From Candidatus Enterocola intestinipullorum (GTDB taxonomy: Bacteria > Bacteroidota > Bacteroidia > Bacteroidales > Paludibacteraceae): a stretch of 37,657 bases of DNA. A program made the position numbers and the translations under genes. The notes beneath the pieces are model-generated. The model saw only the letters and a program-made list of their open reading frames with translations, searched no databases and had not been told where the DNA came from. The stretch spans positions 1-37,657 of the forward strand of contig JADIMR010000071.1 of the NCBI GenBank assembly GCA_017694565.1. The letters are read 5' to 3'. Positions 25,670 through 34,701 of this stretch are shown one piece after another (position 1 is the stretch's first letter; each line of letters starts with the position of its first letter).

Positions 25670-26509
25670 TTAATCGCGACAGGCATGGTAAGCGACCAAT
25701 CCATGAGCCGGTTCTTTAACAATTTTCCCGACATTGAATCCGGCGTCGCGGCAAACTTTTTCTATCGCGGATTTGAAAAACCATGCCACTGATCCGGTAA
25801 AATTCAAAGTAAAAGAATTGCCATATTGTTCCAAGTTGCGGCTTACGAATCTTGAAAACTCTTTTTCGACCAAGGCGGACATATACGGATGTTCCCGATT
25901 CGCGGCAATGAACGGGACAAACGACGCGGCATAGCGGTTGGGGAACGGCTGCTTGTATATTTTATCCAGGACTTGGGAGCCGGACACATCATATCTGTCG
26001 CTGAATTGCCGTGCCAATCCGGAAGGCATCAAACCTTTAAGGTAATCGGCAAGCAAGGTACGTCCCAATACCGCCCCGCTGCCCTCGTCGCCGAGAATGA
26101 ACCCGAGAGGCGGGACATTCTTCACAATATCCGTGCCGTCATACAGGCAGGAATTGGATCCGGTACCCAAAATGCAGACTATGCCGGGCATTTGTCCGCA
26201 CAAACCGCGACATGCCGCCCATAGGTCGGACAGGACCTCCGTCCGCGACGACGGGAAAACAGACTGCAATGCCTTGCGGACCATATCGGATTTTTCGCCG
26301 GGAATGCAGCCTGCACCGTAAAAATGCACCGCCTCGGCAGGTATGCCTCCAAGCTGTGGCAACAAACCGGCGTACAACAAGGAAACGATGCTGTTTTCAT
26401 CCGTATAAAACGGATTTATTCCGGGAGTTGATATTTCCTTGACAATTGTCTCCCCTTCGCATAGCAACCATAATGTCTTGGTAGAACCGCTGTCCGCTAT
26501 CAAATACAT
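25670..26509 (-). CDS. BadF/BadG/BcrA/BcrD-type ATPase, probable N-acetylglucosamine kinase
   Basis: This 279-aa protein has the ASKHA (actin/hexokinase) fold. It has the phosphate-1 loop MYLIADSGSTKTLW, phosphate-2 loop GIVCILGTGSNSCLYDG and the segment GFILGDEGSGAVLGR that precedes the adenosine site. Proteins of this size in the BadF family act as amino-sugar kinases such as GlcNAc kinase. A role in recycling GlcNAc from cell wall or host glycans is likely but unproven. ATG 26509 is chosen because the fold begins there; an in-frame start 24 bp earlier would fall inside the inverted repeat. A TATCTTTG box lies 22 bp upstream within that repeat. Neighbours give no pathway clue. Confidence 0.85.
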   Translation of the reverse strand: MYLIADSGSTKTLWLLCEGETIVKEISTPGINPFYTDENSIVSLLYAGLLPQLGGIPAEAVHFYGAGCIPGEKSDMVRKALQSVFPSSRTEVLSDLWAACRGLCGQMPGIVCILGTGSNSCLYDGTDIVKNVPPLGFILGDEGSGAVLGRTLLADYLKGLMPSGLARQFSDRYDVSGSQVLDKIYKQPFPNRYAASFVPFIAANREHPYMSALVEKEFSRFVSRNLEQYGNSFTLNFTGSVAWFFKSAIEKVCRDAGFNVGKIVKEPAHGLVAYHACRD

Positions 26510-26510
26510 A

Positions 26511-26543
26511 AGCCGTATCTTTGTTTTGAACAAAGATACGGCT
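26511..26543. promoter_or_regulatory. 15-bp perfect inverted repeat overlapping the kinase promoter
   Basis: AGCCGTATCTTTGTT (26511-26525) and its exact complement (26529-26543) flank a 3-nt centre. Each arm contains TATCTTTG, so a -7 box faces each way: 26538-26531 toward the kinase and 26516-26523 toward the M16 gene. On the plus strand the repeat is followed by TTTTT, which would make an intrinsic terminator for antisense transcripts. On the minus strand no T tract follows. Confidence 0.55.
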
Positions 26544-26569
26544 TTTTGCGAAGATGCCTATATTGGTAA

Positions 26570-29401
26570 TCACTGCCGCGAAACCGCAGCTGTACCGATT
26601 TGCACTACCTCTTTATAATTTCCGCATTCATATACGGTTTTTGCCATTTCCTTAATAGCGGTCGCATCTATGGATTCCAATGTAGCCATATAAGCGGACT
26701 GCATGTCCACTCCGTTTTGCACGAACTGGTTTATAACATTCAACCAATATCCGTTCTGTTCCTGATTATCGGTATAAACCTTGGCCAAATATTCCTTTAC
26801 CTTTTGCAAGTTGCCGGCAGACGGGCCTTCTTCCGCCATCCTTTTGATTTCGTTTCCGATTATCGGCAAGAGACGGTCTACCTTCGCGGAATCAGAATCG
26901 AACTTTATCTTGAACTCGAAGTGTTCGGTAGGTTCTTTCTCCAACGACGAAGACGTGGAAACTCCGTATGTTCCGCCCTCTTCTTCCCTGACAGTCGCAG
27001 TATATACGATGTCCAAAATGTTTTCGAACACGTTCAACGCCACTATGTTCTTCAATGTGTACGGTAACTCGCCGCTATATGTTATCGAAACGGAAGTCTT
27101 GGGGTCCTGCATGGTTTTGCCATACCTGACGTAACGTTCACCGGGTACAGGCGCGAATCCGCAATTCTGCCATACCTCGACCGTATCGGAAGCCGGCAAC
27201 GATGCCACATACCGGCATAACAAGGGCTTCAACGAGGTAGTATCCACATTGCCCACTATCACGAAGTCCATGGCCGCCGCGTTGCCGAAACGTCGGCGCA
27301 ATATTTCAAGCCCTTTCTTATAGTCGACTTGCGGCAAGTCCTCATACCTGAGACGTTTTGCGAAAGGATGGTTGTCGTAAACCGCAGCTATCACGCTGTC
27401 GGCCAAGGTTACGGCCGGCAACTGCTCGATATTCTTGAACACGCCCGCAATCCTGTCCATGTATGCCTGATATGCAGCAGAGTCCTCGCGCACGGACGTA
27501 AACTGCAAATACAGCAGTTGCATCAGGTTTTCAAACGATTCGACGTCGGAACTGCCGCCTACCAGTTGGGAATAAACATCCACGGATGCTCCCATGTCCA
27601 AGCGTTTGCCGGAAAGTTGCTTTTGCAATTCCACAGCGGAAAATTCACCGAGACCGCCCAACGAAGCGAAATCATCGAGGAAGTTCATGGTAACCGCATC
27701 GCCCTCGTTTTCCAAAGACATGCCGCCCTTGCCTTCCACGTGCAAAAGGATTTCGTCGCTTTTAAAGTCGGTGGGCTTCACGTAAACTTCCGCTCCGTTC
27801 GACAATACGTACTTGGTAATTCCGTAAGGCAATTTCTCCGTAGAGGCAATGCTGCCGGCGGCAGGCAAATCGCTTATGAGTTCCTTGCGCTCGAAATCAT
27901 CGCGGTAGGGTTCTATTTGTGCACCTGCCACGCTGTCTATCAGGAATTCGACCCGCTCTTTTGAAGGCATGAGTTCCTTGGCGTTCTCGGGAGACATCAG
28001 CCATACGACCATGTTGCTGTCGTTATCACTGATACACGAAGCATTGACAAAATCAAGCGTCATGACGTGCGAAAAAGCCTGGGCCAACTGATAGCACGTT
28101 TCTATCGAAGCCGCCGGATTCCCGGAAGTAAAATTGCCCACATATTTCTGCACGAAATATTCGTTGTTCTGGTTTTCCCGCTCGTTGAACAATTTGGCGT
28201 ACGACATCAAAAGCTCGTCTTTCGCCCTTTGCAATTCACCTTGGGTAAAACCGTAACGTTTCACACGCTCGCGTTCAGTCAAAAGACGGACAAGGTTCTC
28301 TTCAAATCTGGAAGGAGCGAAATAAAACTCGTATGATTCCGCGTCTTTCGTCTTGGATATGAAAAACGGTGATATGCCGTAATTCGCGCCTACGAAAGGA
28401 GGATTCGGGGACTGGGCTATTTCCGACAAACGCGAATTTACCATCATGGCAACAAGGGCGCGGCGGTATTCCTCGGCGAAATTCTCCACGGATGCCCGCA
28501 TTGCGAAAGGCACCACGTCCTGCTTTTGGAACAGCAGGAGATTGGCTACGGACAATTCGTTATCGGTCGTGGACACTATTATCGGAGCCGCATTGTCGGA
28601 AACCGGATACCAAATCCTTTCTGCGGCTTTCTTAGGCATCTTCCTGTCCGCGAACAATTCCTTGATTTTTTCCACAGTACGCACGGGGTCTATGTCGCCT
28701 ACGACAATGACAGCCTGCAAATCAGGGCGATACCATTTCTTGTAATAATTCCGCAGAGTGGAATACTTGAAATTGCGCACCACATCCATACTGCCTATCG
28801 GAAAGGCATCCGCATATTTGCCGCCTGCATATATTTGGCGGGCGGCTTCTTCCGCCATACGTTGGTAGCCGTTATTGCGTGTACGCCATTCTTCTTCTAT
28901 CACGGCGCGTTCCTTGTCGATTTCATCCGGCTCCAATAAAATTCCGTCCGACCAGTCACGCAGTATCAGCAGACAGGAATCTGCCGTGGAGATTCTTTCG
29001 ACAGGCACATCCTTGATATTGTACACTGTTTCGTCCACACCTGTATAGGCATTAAGGTTCGCTCCGAACTTCACGCCTATGGTTTCCAAATAATCGATGA
29101 TGCCTTTGCCCGGATAATGGACTGTGCCATTGAATGCCATGTGTTCCAAGAAATGGGCAAGGCCGCGTTGCGACGGTTCTTCAAGAATCGAACCCACATT
29201 CTGGGCTATGTAAAAACTTGCCCTGCCGGGGATGAAAGTGTTCCGGCGGACGTAATAAGTGAGACCGTTTTCCAGCTTTCCGTAATACAAAGCCGTGTCT
29301 TGGGGCAGGGGCGTAACCTGCGGAACCTGTGCTGTTTCTTGCTGTGCCATCAAGGGCAACGAACAAAGAACCAGCAAGGCCGGTAAAATTCTTTTCTTCA
29401 T
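26570..29401 (-). CDS. secreted M16 (insulinase/pitrilysin-type) zinc peptidase
   Basis: The 943-aa protein has a signal peptide (cleavage near LMAQ, residue 20) and four M16 half-domains in one chain. The inverted zinc motif HXXEH is intact as HFLEH at 83-87, with the third ligand Glu164 at the expected 76-residue distance (DKERAVIEEEW). An inactive second half follows, with YNYGISPFF-like and RYVRYGKT segments near the substrate cavity. It should degrade peptides in the periplasm, as periplasmic M16 homologues in Bacteroidetes are thought to do. The start follows the 57-aa membrane-protein gene by 63 bp. No terminator is seen before the kinase gene 60 bp downstream. Confidence 0.93.
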   Translation of the reverse strand: MKKRILPALLVLCSLPLMAQQETAQVPQVTPLPQDTALYYGKLENGLTYYVRRNTFIPGRASFYIAQNVGSILEEPSQRGLAHFLEHMAFNGTVHYPGKGIIDYLETIGVKFGANLNAYTGVDETVYNIKDVPVERISTADSCLLILRDWSDGILLEPDEIDKERAVIEEEWRTRNNGYQRMAEEAARQIYAGGKYADAFPIGSMDVVRNFKYSTLRNYYKKWYRPDLQAVIVVGDIDPVRTVEKIKELFADRKMPKKAAERIWYPVSDNAAPIIVSTTDNELSVANLLLFQKQDVVPFAMRASVENFAEEYRRALVAMMVNSRLSEIAQSPNPPFVGANYGISPFFISKTKDAESYEFYFAPSRFEENLVRLLTERERVKRYGFTQGELQRAKDELLMSYAKLFNERENQNNEYFVQKYVGNFTSGNPAASIETCYQLAQAFSHVMTLDFVNASCISDNDSNMVVWLMSPENAKELMPSKERVEFLIDSVAGAQIEPYRDDFERKELISDLPAAGSIASTEKLPYGITKYVLSNGAEVYVKPTDFKSDEILLHVEGKGGMSLENEGDAVTMNFLDDFASLGGLGEFSAVELQKQLSGKRLDMGASVDVYSQLVGGSSDVESFENLMQLLYLQFTSVREDSAAYQAYMDRIAGVFKNIEQLPAVTLADSVIAAVYDNHPFAKRLRYEDLPQVDYKKGLEILRRRFGNAAAMDFVIVGNVDTTSLKPLLCRYVASLPASDTVEVWQNCGFAPVPGERYVRYGKTMQDPKTSVSITYSGELPYTLKNIVALNVFENILDIVYTATVREEEGGTYGVSTSSSLEKEPTEHFEFKIKFDSDSAKVDRLLPIIGNEIKRMAEEGPSAGNLQKVKEYLAKVYTDNQEQNGYWLNVINQFVQNGVDMQSAYMATLESIDATAIKEMAKTVYECGNYKEVVQIGTAAVSRQ

Positions 29402-29464
29402 AAGTCCGTTTTTTATATTTAAGGAATTAGTGACTATCCTTTGAATCCGATGCGGGACAACGGA

Positions 29465-29638
29465 TTATTTGTTTTTTGAAGTCTTGCGTATTTGCCAGGC
29501 TTCGTATACGCTTACCAAAAGCAGCAGGGCGGCAATCATTATGTTTTGGCCTGTCAATTGCACGATGCAGACATAAATGCTGCCTATAAATGCCACTACG
29601 CTTATTATCAATATGATAATCAATAAAGTACGATTCAT
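29465..29638 (-). CDS. 57-aa membrane protein with two helices
   Basis: A short open frame starts at ATG 29638 and ends at TAA 29467-29465. The product begins MNRTLLIIILIISVVAFIGS and has two hydrophobic helices (about 4-27 and 33-47) joined by QLTGQN. It ends in a basic tail, WQIRKTSKNK, predicting a hairpin with both ends in the cytoplasm. The clean Ile/Val/Leu composition, positive ends and fit between glnS (53 bp) and the M16 gene (63 bp) on the same strand argue for a real gene. I do not recognise a family. It could be an assembly or regulatory subunit of a membrane process. Confidence 0.65.
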   Translation of the reverse strand: MNRTLLIIILIISVVAFIGSIYVCIVQLTGQNIMIAALLLLVSVYEAWQIRKTSKNK

Positions 29639-29654
29639 TTTATTTCATGTTACA

Positions 29655-29682
29655 GTAGAGACGCGATTAATCGCGTCCCTAC
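29655..29682. repeat. 28-bp palindrome of the GTAGAGACGCGATT type
   Basis: GTAGAGACGCGATT and AATCGCGTCCCTAC are inverted copies with one mismatch and no loop. This short palindrome is of a kind seen dispersed between genes in Bacteroidetes and other phyla. It lies between glnS and the small membrane-protein gene, beside an ACTAACCACT motif that overlaps the glnS stop codon. It may act as a terminator or processing site, but no T tract follows directly. Confidence 0.65.
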
Positions 29683-29691
29683 GACTAACCA

Positions 29692-31371
29692 CTATTTTTT
29701 CTTCTCTTTCAATGACACTGTACGGTTAAACACGGGATGTCCCGGCGTGGAATCCTTATCCACGGCAAAATACCCTTGCTTCAAGAATTGGAAGTGTTCC
29801 ATCGGACGTGCATCTGCCACGAAAGGTTCGACAAGGAAAGATGTTACTTGCAGCGATTCGGGATTTAGCAACTCCCTGAAATCCTGATCTGATGCCGACG
29901 GATCCTCCACGGAGAACAACCTGTCGTACAAACGGGCTTCGGCTTCGACGCAATTGCCGGAATCTATCCAGTTGATAGTGCTTTTTACCTTGCGGCTGCC
30001 TCCTTCTGTCCCGCTCTTGCTATCGGGATCGTATGTGCAATAGACTTCCACCACATTGCCGTTTTCATCCTTTTTGCAACCCGTGCATTGCACGATATAC
30101 GCGCTTTTCAGCCTTACTTCGCGGCCGCCGGGCGTAAGACGGAAGAAATCCTTCGGGGCGTTTTCCATGAAATCACTGCGTTCGATGAATATACTTCCTG
30201 AAAAATCCACCTCGCGGTCTCCGGCATTGTCGTCATCCGGATTGTTCTCCCGAGTCAACTTTTCGGTTTTTCCTTCGGGGTAATTGGTTATGACCATCTT
30301 GACCGGGTCGAAGATTGCGCAGACACGTGTTGAACGTTGTTTCAAATCTTCCCGTGCCGCCGCCTCCAACAATGACAAATCAATAGTTGCCTCGTAGGTA
30401 GTGTAACCTATCTTTCCTATGAAATTCCTGATGCTCTCCGGAGTATATCCCCTGCGCCTCAAGCCGCAGATGGTAGGCATACGCGGATCGTCCCATCCGG
30501 CGACAAGACCTTCCTGCACAAGCTGCAACAACTTGCGCTTGCTCATTACCGTATATGTGATATTCAAACGGTTGAACTCGTATTGGTGGGGACGGTACCC
30601 CCCGGGTTCGGCGAATTGGTCTATGAACCAATCATATAACGGGCGGTGTACCACAAATTCCAAAGTACAGATGGAATGCGTTACACCCTCGAAGTAATCG
30701 GACTGCCCATGTGCGAAATCATACATTGGATAAGCTTTCCATTTCGTACCTGTACGATGATGCGGATGCTTGGTTATGATTCTGTACATTATCGGGTCGC
30801 GGAAGTGCATGTTGGGGGATGCCATGTCGATTTTCGCCCTCAATACCATCGCGCCGTCCGGCACTTCGCCGCTGTTCATTTTTTCGAACAAGCGCAGGTT
30901 TTCTTCAACGGGACGATTGCGATACGGGCTTTCTTCCCCTTTTTCGGTAGGCGTGCCTTTCTGTCGCGCGATTTCTTCCGCGCTCTGCTCGTCCACGTAT
31001 GCCTTGCCGTCCTTTATCAACTTGACTGCCAAGTCCCAAAGTTGCTGGAAATAATCCGAAGCGTAATATATGTTTCCCCACTTGAATCCGAGCCAGTTTA
31101 TGTCTTCCTTTATGGCATCGACATACTCGACATCTTCCTTTGTGGGATTGGTGTCGTCAAAACGGAGATTGCACACGCCGCCGAATTTTTCCGCCGCTCC
31201 GAAATCCATACACACGGCCTTTGCATGTCCGATATGCAGATAACCGTTCGGCTCGGGCGGGAAACGGGTTTGTAGCCTTCCGTCGTTCGCTCCTTCCGCC
31301 AAATCCTTGGCGATTATGTCTTCTATGAAATTATTCGGTTGTATGTCCATTGTTCCGTTACGTTTTGTCAT
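29692..31371 (-). CDS. glnS: glutamine--tRNA ligase
   Basis: GlnRS charges tRNA-Gln. The 559-aa class I enzyme has HIGH at 46-49 in FPPEPNGYLHIGHAKA and the KMSKS variant VMSKRKLLQLV. The tRNA-binding region CGLRRRGYTPESIRNFI follows. The C-terminal anticodon-binding beta-barrels end with PVFNRTVSLKEKKK. The start could be ATG 31371 or ATG 31350 (seven residues shorter); the family does not decide. It begins 16 bp after lpxA and is probably transcribed with the lipid A genes. Its TAG stop lies within an ACTAACCACTA motif, and the last few residues may come from that repeat. Confidence 0.96.
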   Translation of the reverse strand: MTKRNGTMDIQPNNFIEDIIAKDLAEGANDGRLQTRFPPEPNGYLHIGHAKAVCMDFGAAEKFGGVCNLRFDDTNPTKEDVEYVDAIKEDINWLGFKWGNIYYASDYFQQLWDLAVKLIKDGKAYVDEQSAEEIARQKGTPTEKGEESPYRNRPVEENLRLFEKMNSGEVPDGAMVLRAKIDMASPNMHFRDPIMYRIITKHPHHRTGTKWKAYPMYDFAHGQSDYFEGVTHSICTLEFVVHRPLYDWFIDQFAEPGGYRPHQYEFNRLNITYTVMSKRKLLQLVQEGLVAGWDDPRMPTICGLRRRGYTPESIRNFIGKIGYTTYEATIDLSLLEAAAREDLKQRSTRVCAIFDPVKMVITNYPEGKTEKLTRENNPDDDNAGDREVDFSGSIFIERSDFMENAPKDFFRLTPGGREVRLKSAYIVQCTGCKKDENGNVVEVYCTYDPDSKSGTEGGSRKVKSTINWIDSGNCVEAEARLYDRLFSVEDPSASDQDFRELLNPESLQVTSFLVEPFVADARPMEHFQFLKQGYFAVDKDSTPGHPVFNRTVSLKEKKK

Positions 31372-31387
31372 GTTGTCCGTTTGCTTG

Positions 31388-32176
31388 TCAGTCGGAAAAT
31401 CCTCTTAATATCCCCCTTTGTGAAGTTTTCAGGAAATTGAGGACCGTATCCCTCTCCACGCTGGGTTCCAAGTTCTGTTCGATGCGTTCCACCGCTTGCG
31501 AAAAATTAAGCCCGGACTGGTATATGGTACGATAACATTCCTGTATCGTCTGGATTTGTTCAGGAGAAAAATTGCGCCTGCGCAATCCTATAAGATTGAT
31601 ACCTGCGAACGATATAGGCTCTCTTCCGGCTGTAACATACGGGGGAATATCCTTGGGACTGCGGCTGCCGCCCTGCACTATCACATGCTCGCCCACGCGG
31701 CAGAACTGGTGGATGAGACAGCCTCCGCTAAGAATAGCCCAGTCGAATATTTGTACCTCGCCGGCTATCTGGCAGGCGTTTCCCAATATCACATGGTTTC
31801 CCAAAACGCAATCGTGCGCTACGTGGGAATAAGCCATTATCAGGCAATTGTTGCCGACCACTGTTTTTCCTTTCGAGGCTGTTCCCCTGTTCACCGTGGC
31901 GCACTCGCGTATGGTAGTAAAATCACCGATTTCGGCAGTGGTTTCCTCGCCGTGGAATTTCAAATCCTGCGGTATCCCGCCAACGACGGCACCGGGGAAT
32001 ACCGTACAGGATTTTCCAAGCCTTGCACCCGACAGCACTGTTGAATGCGACATTATCCTGCAACCGTCCCCGATAACGACATTGTCGTCTATGTAAGCGA
32101 ACGGTTCGATTATGACATCCTTGCCTATTTGCGCATTGGAATTTACGTATGCGAGAGTAGAAACATTATTCATCAT
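31388..32176 (-). CDS. lpxA: UDP-N-acetylglucosamine O-acyltransferase LpxA
   Basis: LpxA catalyses the first step of lipid A synthesis, moving a 3-hydroxyacyl chain from acyl-ACP to the 3-OH of UDP-GlcNAc in the cytoplasm. The 262-aa protein shows left-handed beta-helix hexapeptides (AQIGKDVIIEPFAYI, NVVIGDGCRI). Catalytic His121 lies in AYSHVAHDCVLG. GGIPQDLKFHGE is another signature, and the C-terminal helical domain starts around INLIGLRRRNFS. Two consecutive ATG codons open the gene. It is third in the lpxD-lpxC/fabZ-lpxA order, 18 bp after the fusion gene. Confidence 0.97.
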   Translation of the reverse strand: MMNNVSTLAYVNSNAQIGKDVIIEPFAYIDDNVVIGDGCRIMSHSTVLSGARLGKSCTVFPGAVVGGIPQDLKFHGEETTAEIGDFTTIRECATVNRGTASKGKTVVGNNCLIMAYSHVAHDCVLGNHVILGNACQIAGEVQIFDWAILSGGCLIHQFCRVGEHVIVQGGSRSPKDIPPYVTAGREPISFAGINLIGLRRRNFSPEQIQTIQECYRTIYQSGLNFSQAVERIEQNLEPSVERDTVLNFLKTSQRGILRGFSD

Positions 32177-32194
32177 CGGCTTTAATATATCTTT

Positions 32195-33571
32195 TCAGTG
32201 TTTCGTTATCTGTGCCATGAACAGGCCTTCCGCTACCATGTTGTCCCCGACGAAAGCGTAACCTTTCATATATGCGCAACCGTGCTTGATCGGTTCGGTA
32301 AGCACCATCTTGAAAATCACGGTATCGCCCGGAACTACCTTTTGGCGGAATTTGACCTTGTCCATCCTAAGCAGGTATGTGGAGTATTCGCCTTCCCCCA
32401 TCAAGGACAACACCAGCAAGCCTCCGCATTGCGCCATGGCTTCAAGCAGCAGCACACCCGGCATGACCGGCTCTTTCGGGAAATGCCCGTTGAAAAAAGT
32501 TTCGTTGTACGTGGTATTCTTGATTCCTACCACATACTTGTCGGACATGTCTATTATTTTATCCACCATCAGGAACGGCCAACGATGCGGCAACATGGCC
32601 CTTATCTTGTTGGTGTCCATTATGGGCGCTTTGTTGGGATCGTATTTGGGAGCCTGCACCTCCACTTTGCGCAAATATTTGCAAATCGCCTTGGCCGCCT
32701 GCGTGTTCAGTCCGTGTCCGGGTTTCGTGGCAATCACCTTGCCGACTATGGGACGCCCCACCAAACACAAATCCCCCATAAGGTCGAGAAGCTTGTGCCG
32801 TGCCGGCTCGTTATTGAATATCAGCGGTTTTTTGTTCAAATAGCCGAACCCGTCCAATTGCAGGGGCGGCAGGTTCATCAATGAAGTTATGCGGTCCGAG
32901 TCTTCCTGCGATATTTTCTTGTCGTATATCACAATCGCGTTCTCCAAATCGCCGCCCTTGATAAGGTTCGCTTTTAGCAGCGGTTCAATCTCCCGCACGA
33001 AAACGAAAGTACGGGCAGCCGCTATTTCCTTGCCGAAATCTTCCAACCTGTCGAGCGTGGCGTACTGATTGGAAAGCACGGGGGAATCGAACTCTATAAG
33101 CACGTTCGCGCTGAAAGAGTCATCGGGCAAAAGCACTACCGACGAACCGTCGGGCTTGGAAAACTCGACTTTCTCTTTCACGTAAAAATAATCCTTGTCG
33201 GCATTCAGTTCTTTAATGCCGGCAGCCTTCAATCCCTCGAAATATTGGATTGCGCTACCGTCCAGAATCGGCATTTCGGGAGCGTCCAACTCTATGGTGC
33301 AATTGTCTATTCCCAAAGCGAACATGGCAGCCATCGAGTGTTCAATCGTACTTACCTGCTCTCCTTGCTTGGCAATCACCGTGCCGCGCTCGGTTGCCAC
33401 CACGTTTTCGGCCAAGGCCGGAATCACGACGGCGGGATTCTTGTCCACCCTCACGAACTTTATTCCCTCTCCTGCCTCGGCAGGTTTGAAAACTGCTTTT
33501 ATGTTAAGCCCCGTATGTAAACCTTTGCCCTCGACGGCAAAAGAATTTTTCAAAGTAAGTTGACGTGACAT
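32195..33571 (-). CDS. lpxC: bifunctional LpxC deacetylase/FabZ dehydratase
   Basis: The 458-aa chain fuses two enzymes. LpxC (about 1-305) removes acetate from UDP-3-O-acyl-GlcNAc, the committed lipid A step. Its zinc ligands are His78 (IEHSMAA), His259 and Asp263 (HKLLDLMGD), and His286 lies in PGHGLNT. FabZ (about 318-458) is a 3-hydroxyacyl-ACP dehydratase with MLPHRWPFLMVDKI and catalytic His363 and Glu377 in NGHFPKEPVMPGVLLLEAMAQ. The fusion is standard in Bacteroidetes and couples lipid A to fatty acid synthesis, since both use 3-hydroxyacyl-ACP. It follows lpxD by 5 bp. No truncation or frameshift is seen. Confidence 0.97.
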   Translation of the reverse strand: MSRQLTLKNSFAVEGKGLHTGLNIKAVFKPAEAGEGIKFVRVDKNPAVVIPALAENVVATERGTVIAKQGEQVSTIEHSMAAMFALGIDNCTIELDAPEMPILDGSAIQYFEGLKAAGIKELNADKDYFYVKEKVEFSKPDGSSVVLLPDDSFSANVLIEFDSPVLSNQYATLDRLEDFGKEIAAARTFVFVREIEPLLKANLIKGGDLENAIVIYDKKISQEDSDRITSLMNLPPLQLDGFGYLNKKPLIFNNEPARHKLLDLMGDLCLVGRPIVGKVIATKPGHGLNTQAAKAICKYLRKVEVQAPKYDPNKAPIMDTNKIRAMLPHRWPFLMVDKIIDMSDKYVVGIKNTTYNETFFNGHFPKEPVMPGVLLLEAMAQCGGLLVLSLMGEGEYSTYLLRMDKVKFRQKVVPGDTVIFKMVLTEPIKHGCAYMKGYAFVGDNMVAEGLFMAQITKH

Positions 33572-33576
33572 CTGCT

Positions 33577-34641
33577 TTAAGCTTGTGTTTCTTTTATGCT
33601 TTGAATTTCCTGTTTCAATTTTTCAATCTCCTTTTGCATGGAATTCACAGTCCTTACCATGTCCGGAAGATTCTTATATGCCGCGAAAGAACGCTTGGCG
33701 TTAAAAAAAGGAAGCGCGGGCGATCCTTGATAAACCGAGCCGGGCTTGTCTATGCCGCTTTGCAGGTTCGTTCCTGCCGCCAATATGCAATTGTCGGCTA
33801 TGTGCGCGTGCCCTACCACTCCTACCTTTCCTGCAAGGACGCAATGCTTGCCGATTTTGGTAGAACCGGCTATACCGCTACATGCGGCGACAGCCGTGCT
33901 TTCGCCCAATTCCACGTTATGCGCCACTTGCACCTGATTGTCGATTTTCACGCCGTTGCCTATCACGGTCGGGCCGATACTGCCACGGTCTATCGTGGAC
34001 GAAGCCCCTACTTCCACGTCGTTGCCTATGACGACGTTCCCGTTTTGGGGCATTTTTACATAATCGCCTTTTTCATTTTTTGCGAAACCGAAGCCGTCCG
34101 CACCTATTACCGACGATGAATGCAATATGCAACGGTCTCCAATCCTGCATCCCCTGTAAACACTCGCATTCGGGTAGATTATGCAATCTTCGCCTACGGA
34201 AACATCCGCGCCCAAATAAGCCCCCGGGAAAATCTTGCTGCCCCTGCCCACCGACACGTTGTCGCCTATATACGCAAAAGGCGCGACGGACACGTCTTCG
34301 GCGAGTTTCGCGCCCGGGCTCACGAAAGCCAATTCGCTTACGCCTTCGTTTATTTCCGCCTTGCGTTCGGCCAATTTCATCAGTTTGGCCAATGCCATAT
34401 AAGCATCAGGGACACGGATCAGAGTGGCCTCCACCTTCCGCGACGGCTTGAAATCGTTATTCACCAGCACGATGCTTGCCTTCGTGCTGTATATATAGTG
34501 TTCGTATTTGGGATTTGATAAAAAAGAGATTGTTCCGGGCTTGCCCTCTTCTATCTTGGCATAATCGCCCACGGTAACTTTTCCGTCACCGTCAACCGTG
34601 CCTCCGAGCAAACCGGCCAACTGTTCAGCAGAGAATTCCAT
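33577..34641 (-). CDS. lpxD: UDP-3-O-acylglucosamine N-acyltransferase LpxD
   Basis: LpxD adds the second 3-hydroxyacyl chain to the amine of UDP-3-O-acyl-GlcN. The 354-aa protein has an N-terminal uridine-binding domain ([12 protein letters not shown]). A left-handed beta-helix follows with many hexapeptides ([20 protein letters not shown]) and catalytic His241 in [13 protein letters not shown]-terminal helix with [20 protein letters not shown] follows. ATG 34641 gives the usual N-terminus. It is first in the lipid A operon, with a good promoter in the upstream HD gene's 3' end. lpxD lies before lpxC and lpxA, so gene order differs from pathway order. Confidence 0.97.
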   Translation of the reverse strand: MEFSAEQLAGLLGGTVDGDGKVTVGDYAKIEEGKPGTISFLSNPKYEHYIYSTKASIVLVNNDFKPSRKVEATLIRVPDAYMALAKLMKLAERKAEINEGVSELAFVSPGAKLAEDVSVAPFAYIGDNVSVGRGSKIFPGAYLGADVSVGEDCIIYPNASVYRGCRIGDRCILHSSSVIGADGFGFAKNEKGDYVKMPQNGNVVIGNDVEVGASSTIDRGSIGPTVIGNGVKIDNQVQVAHNVELGESTAVAACSGIAGSTKIGKHCVLAGKVGVVGHAHIADNCILAAGTNLQSGIDKPGSVYQGSPALPFFNAKRSFAAYKNLPDMVRTVNSMQKEIEKLKQEIQSIKETQA

Positions 34642-34670
34642 GTATCGAAATATGATTTACGATAATTTTG

Positions 34671-34701
34671 CAAAAGTAGCTAAAACATCGCATATCTCAA
34701 A
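34671..34701 (-). promoter_or_regulatory. promoter of the lpxD-lpxC/fabZ-lpxA-glnS operon
   Basis: On the minus strand TTTG (34701-34698) and TACTTTTG (34678-34671) are 19 bp apart, a full match to the Bacteroidota consensus. The -33 box overlaps the stop codon region of the HD gene. The start of lpxD is 30 bp downstream. Confidence 0.72.
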
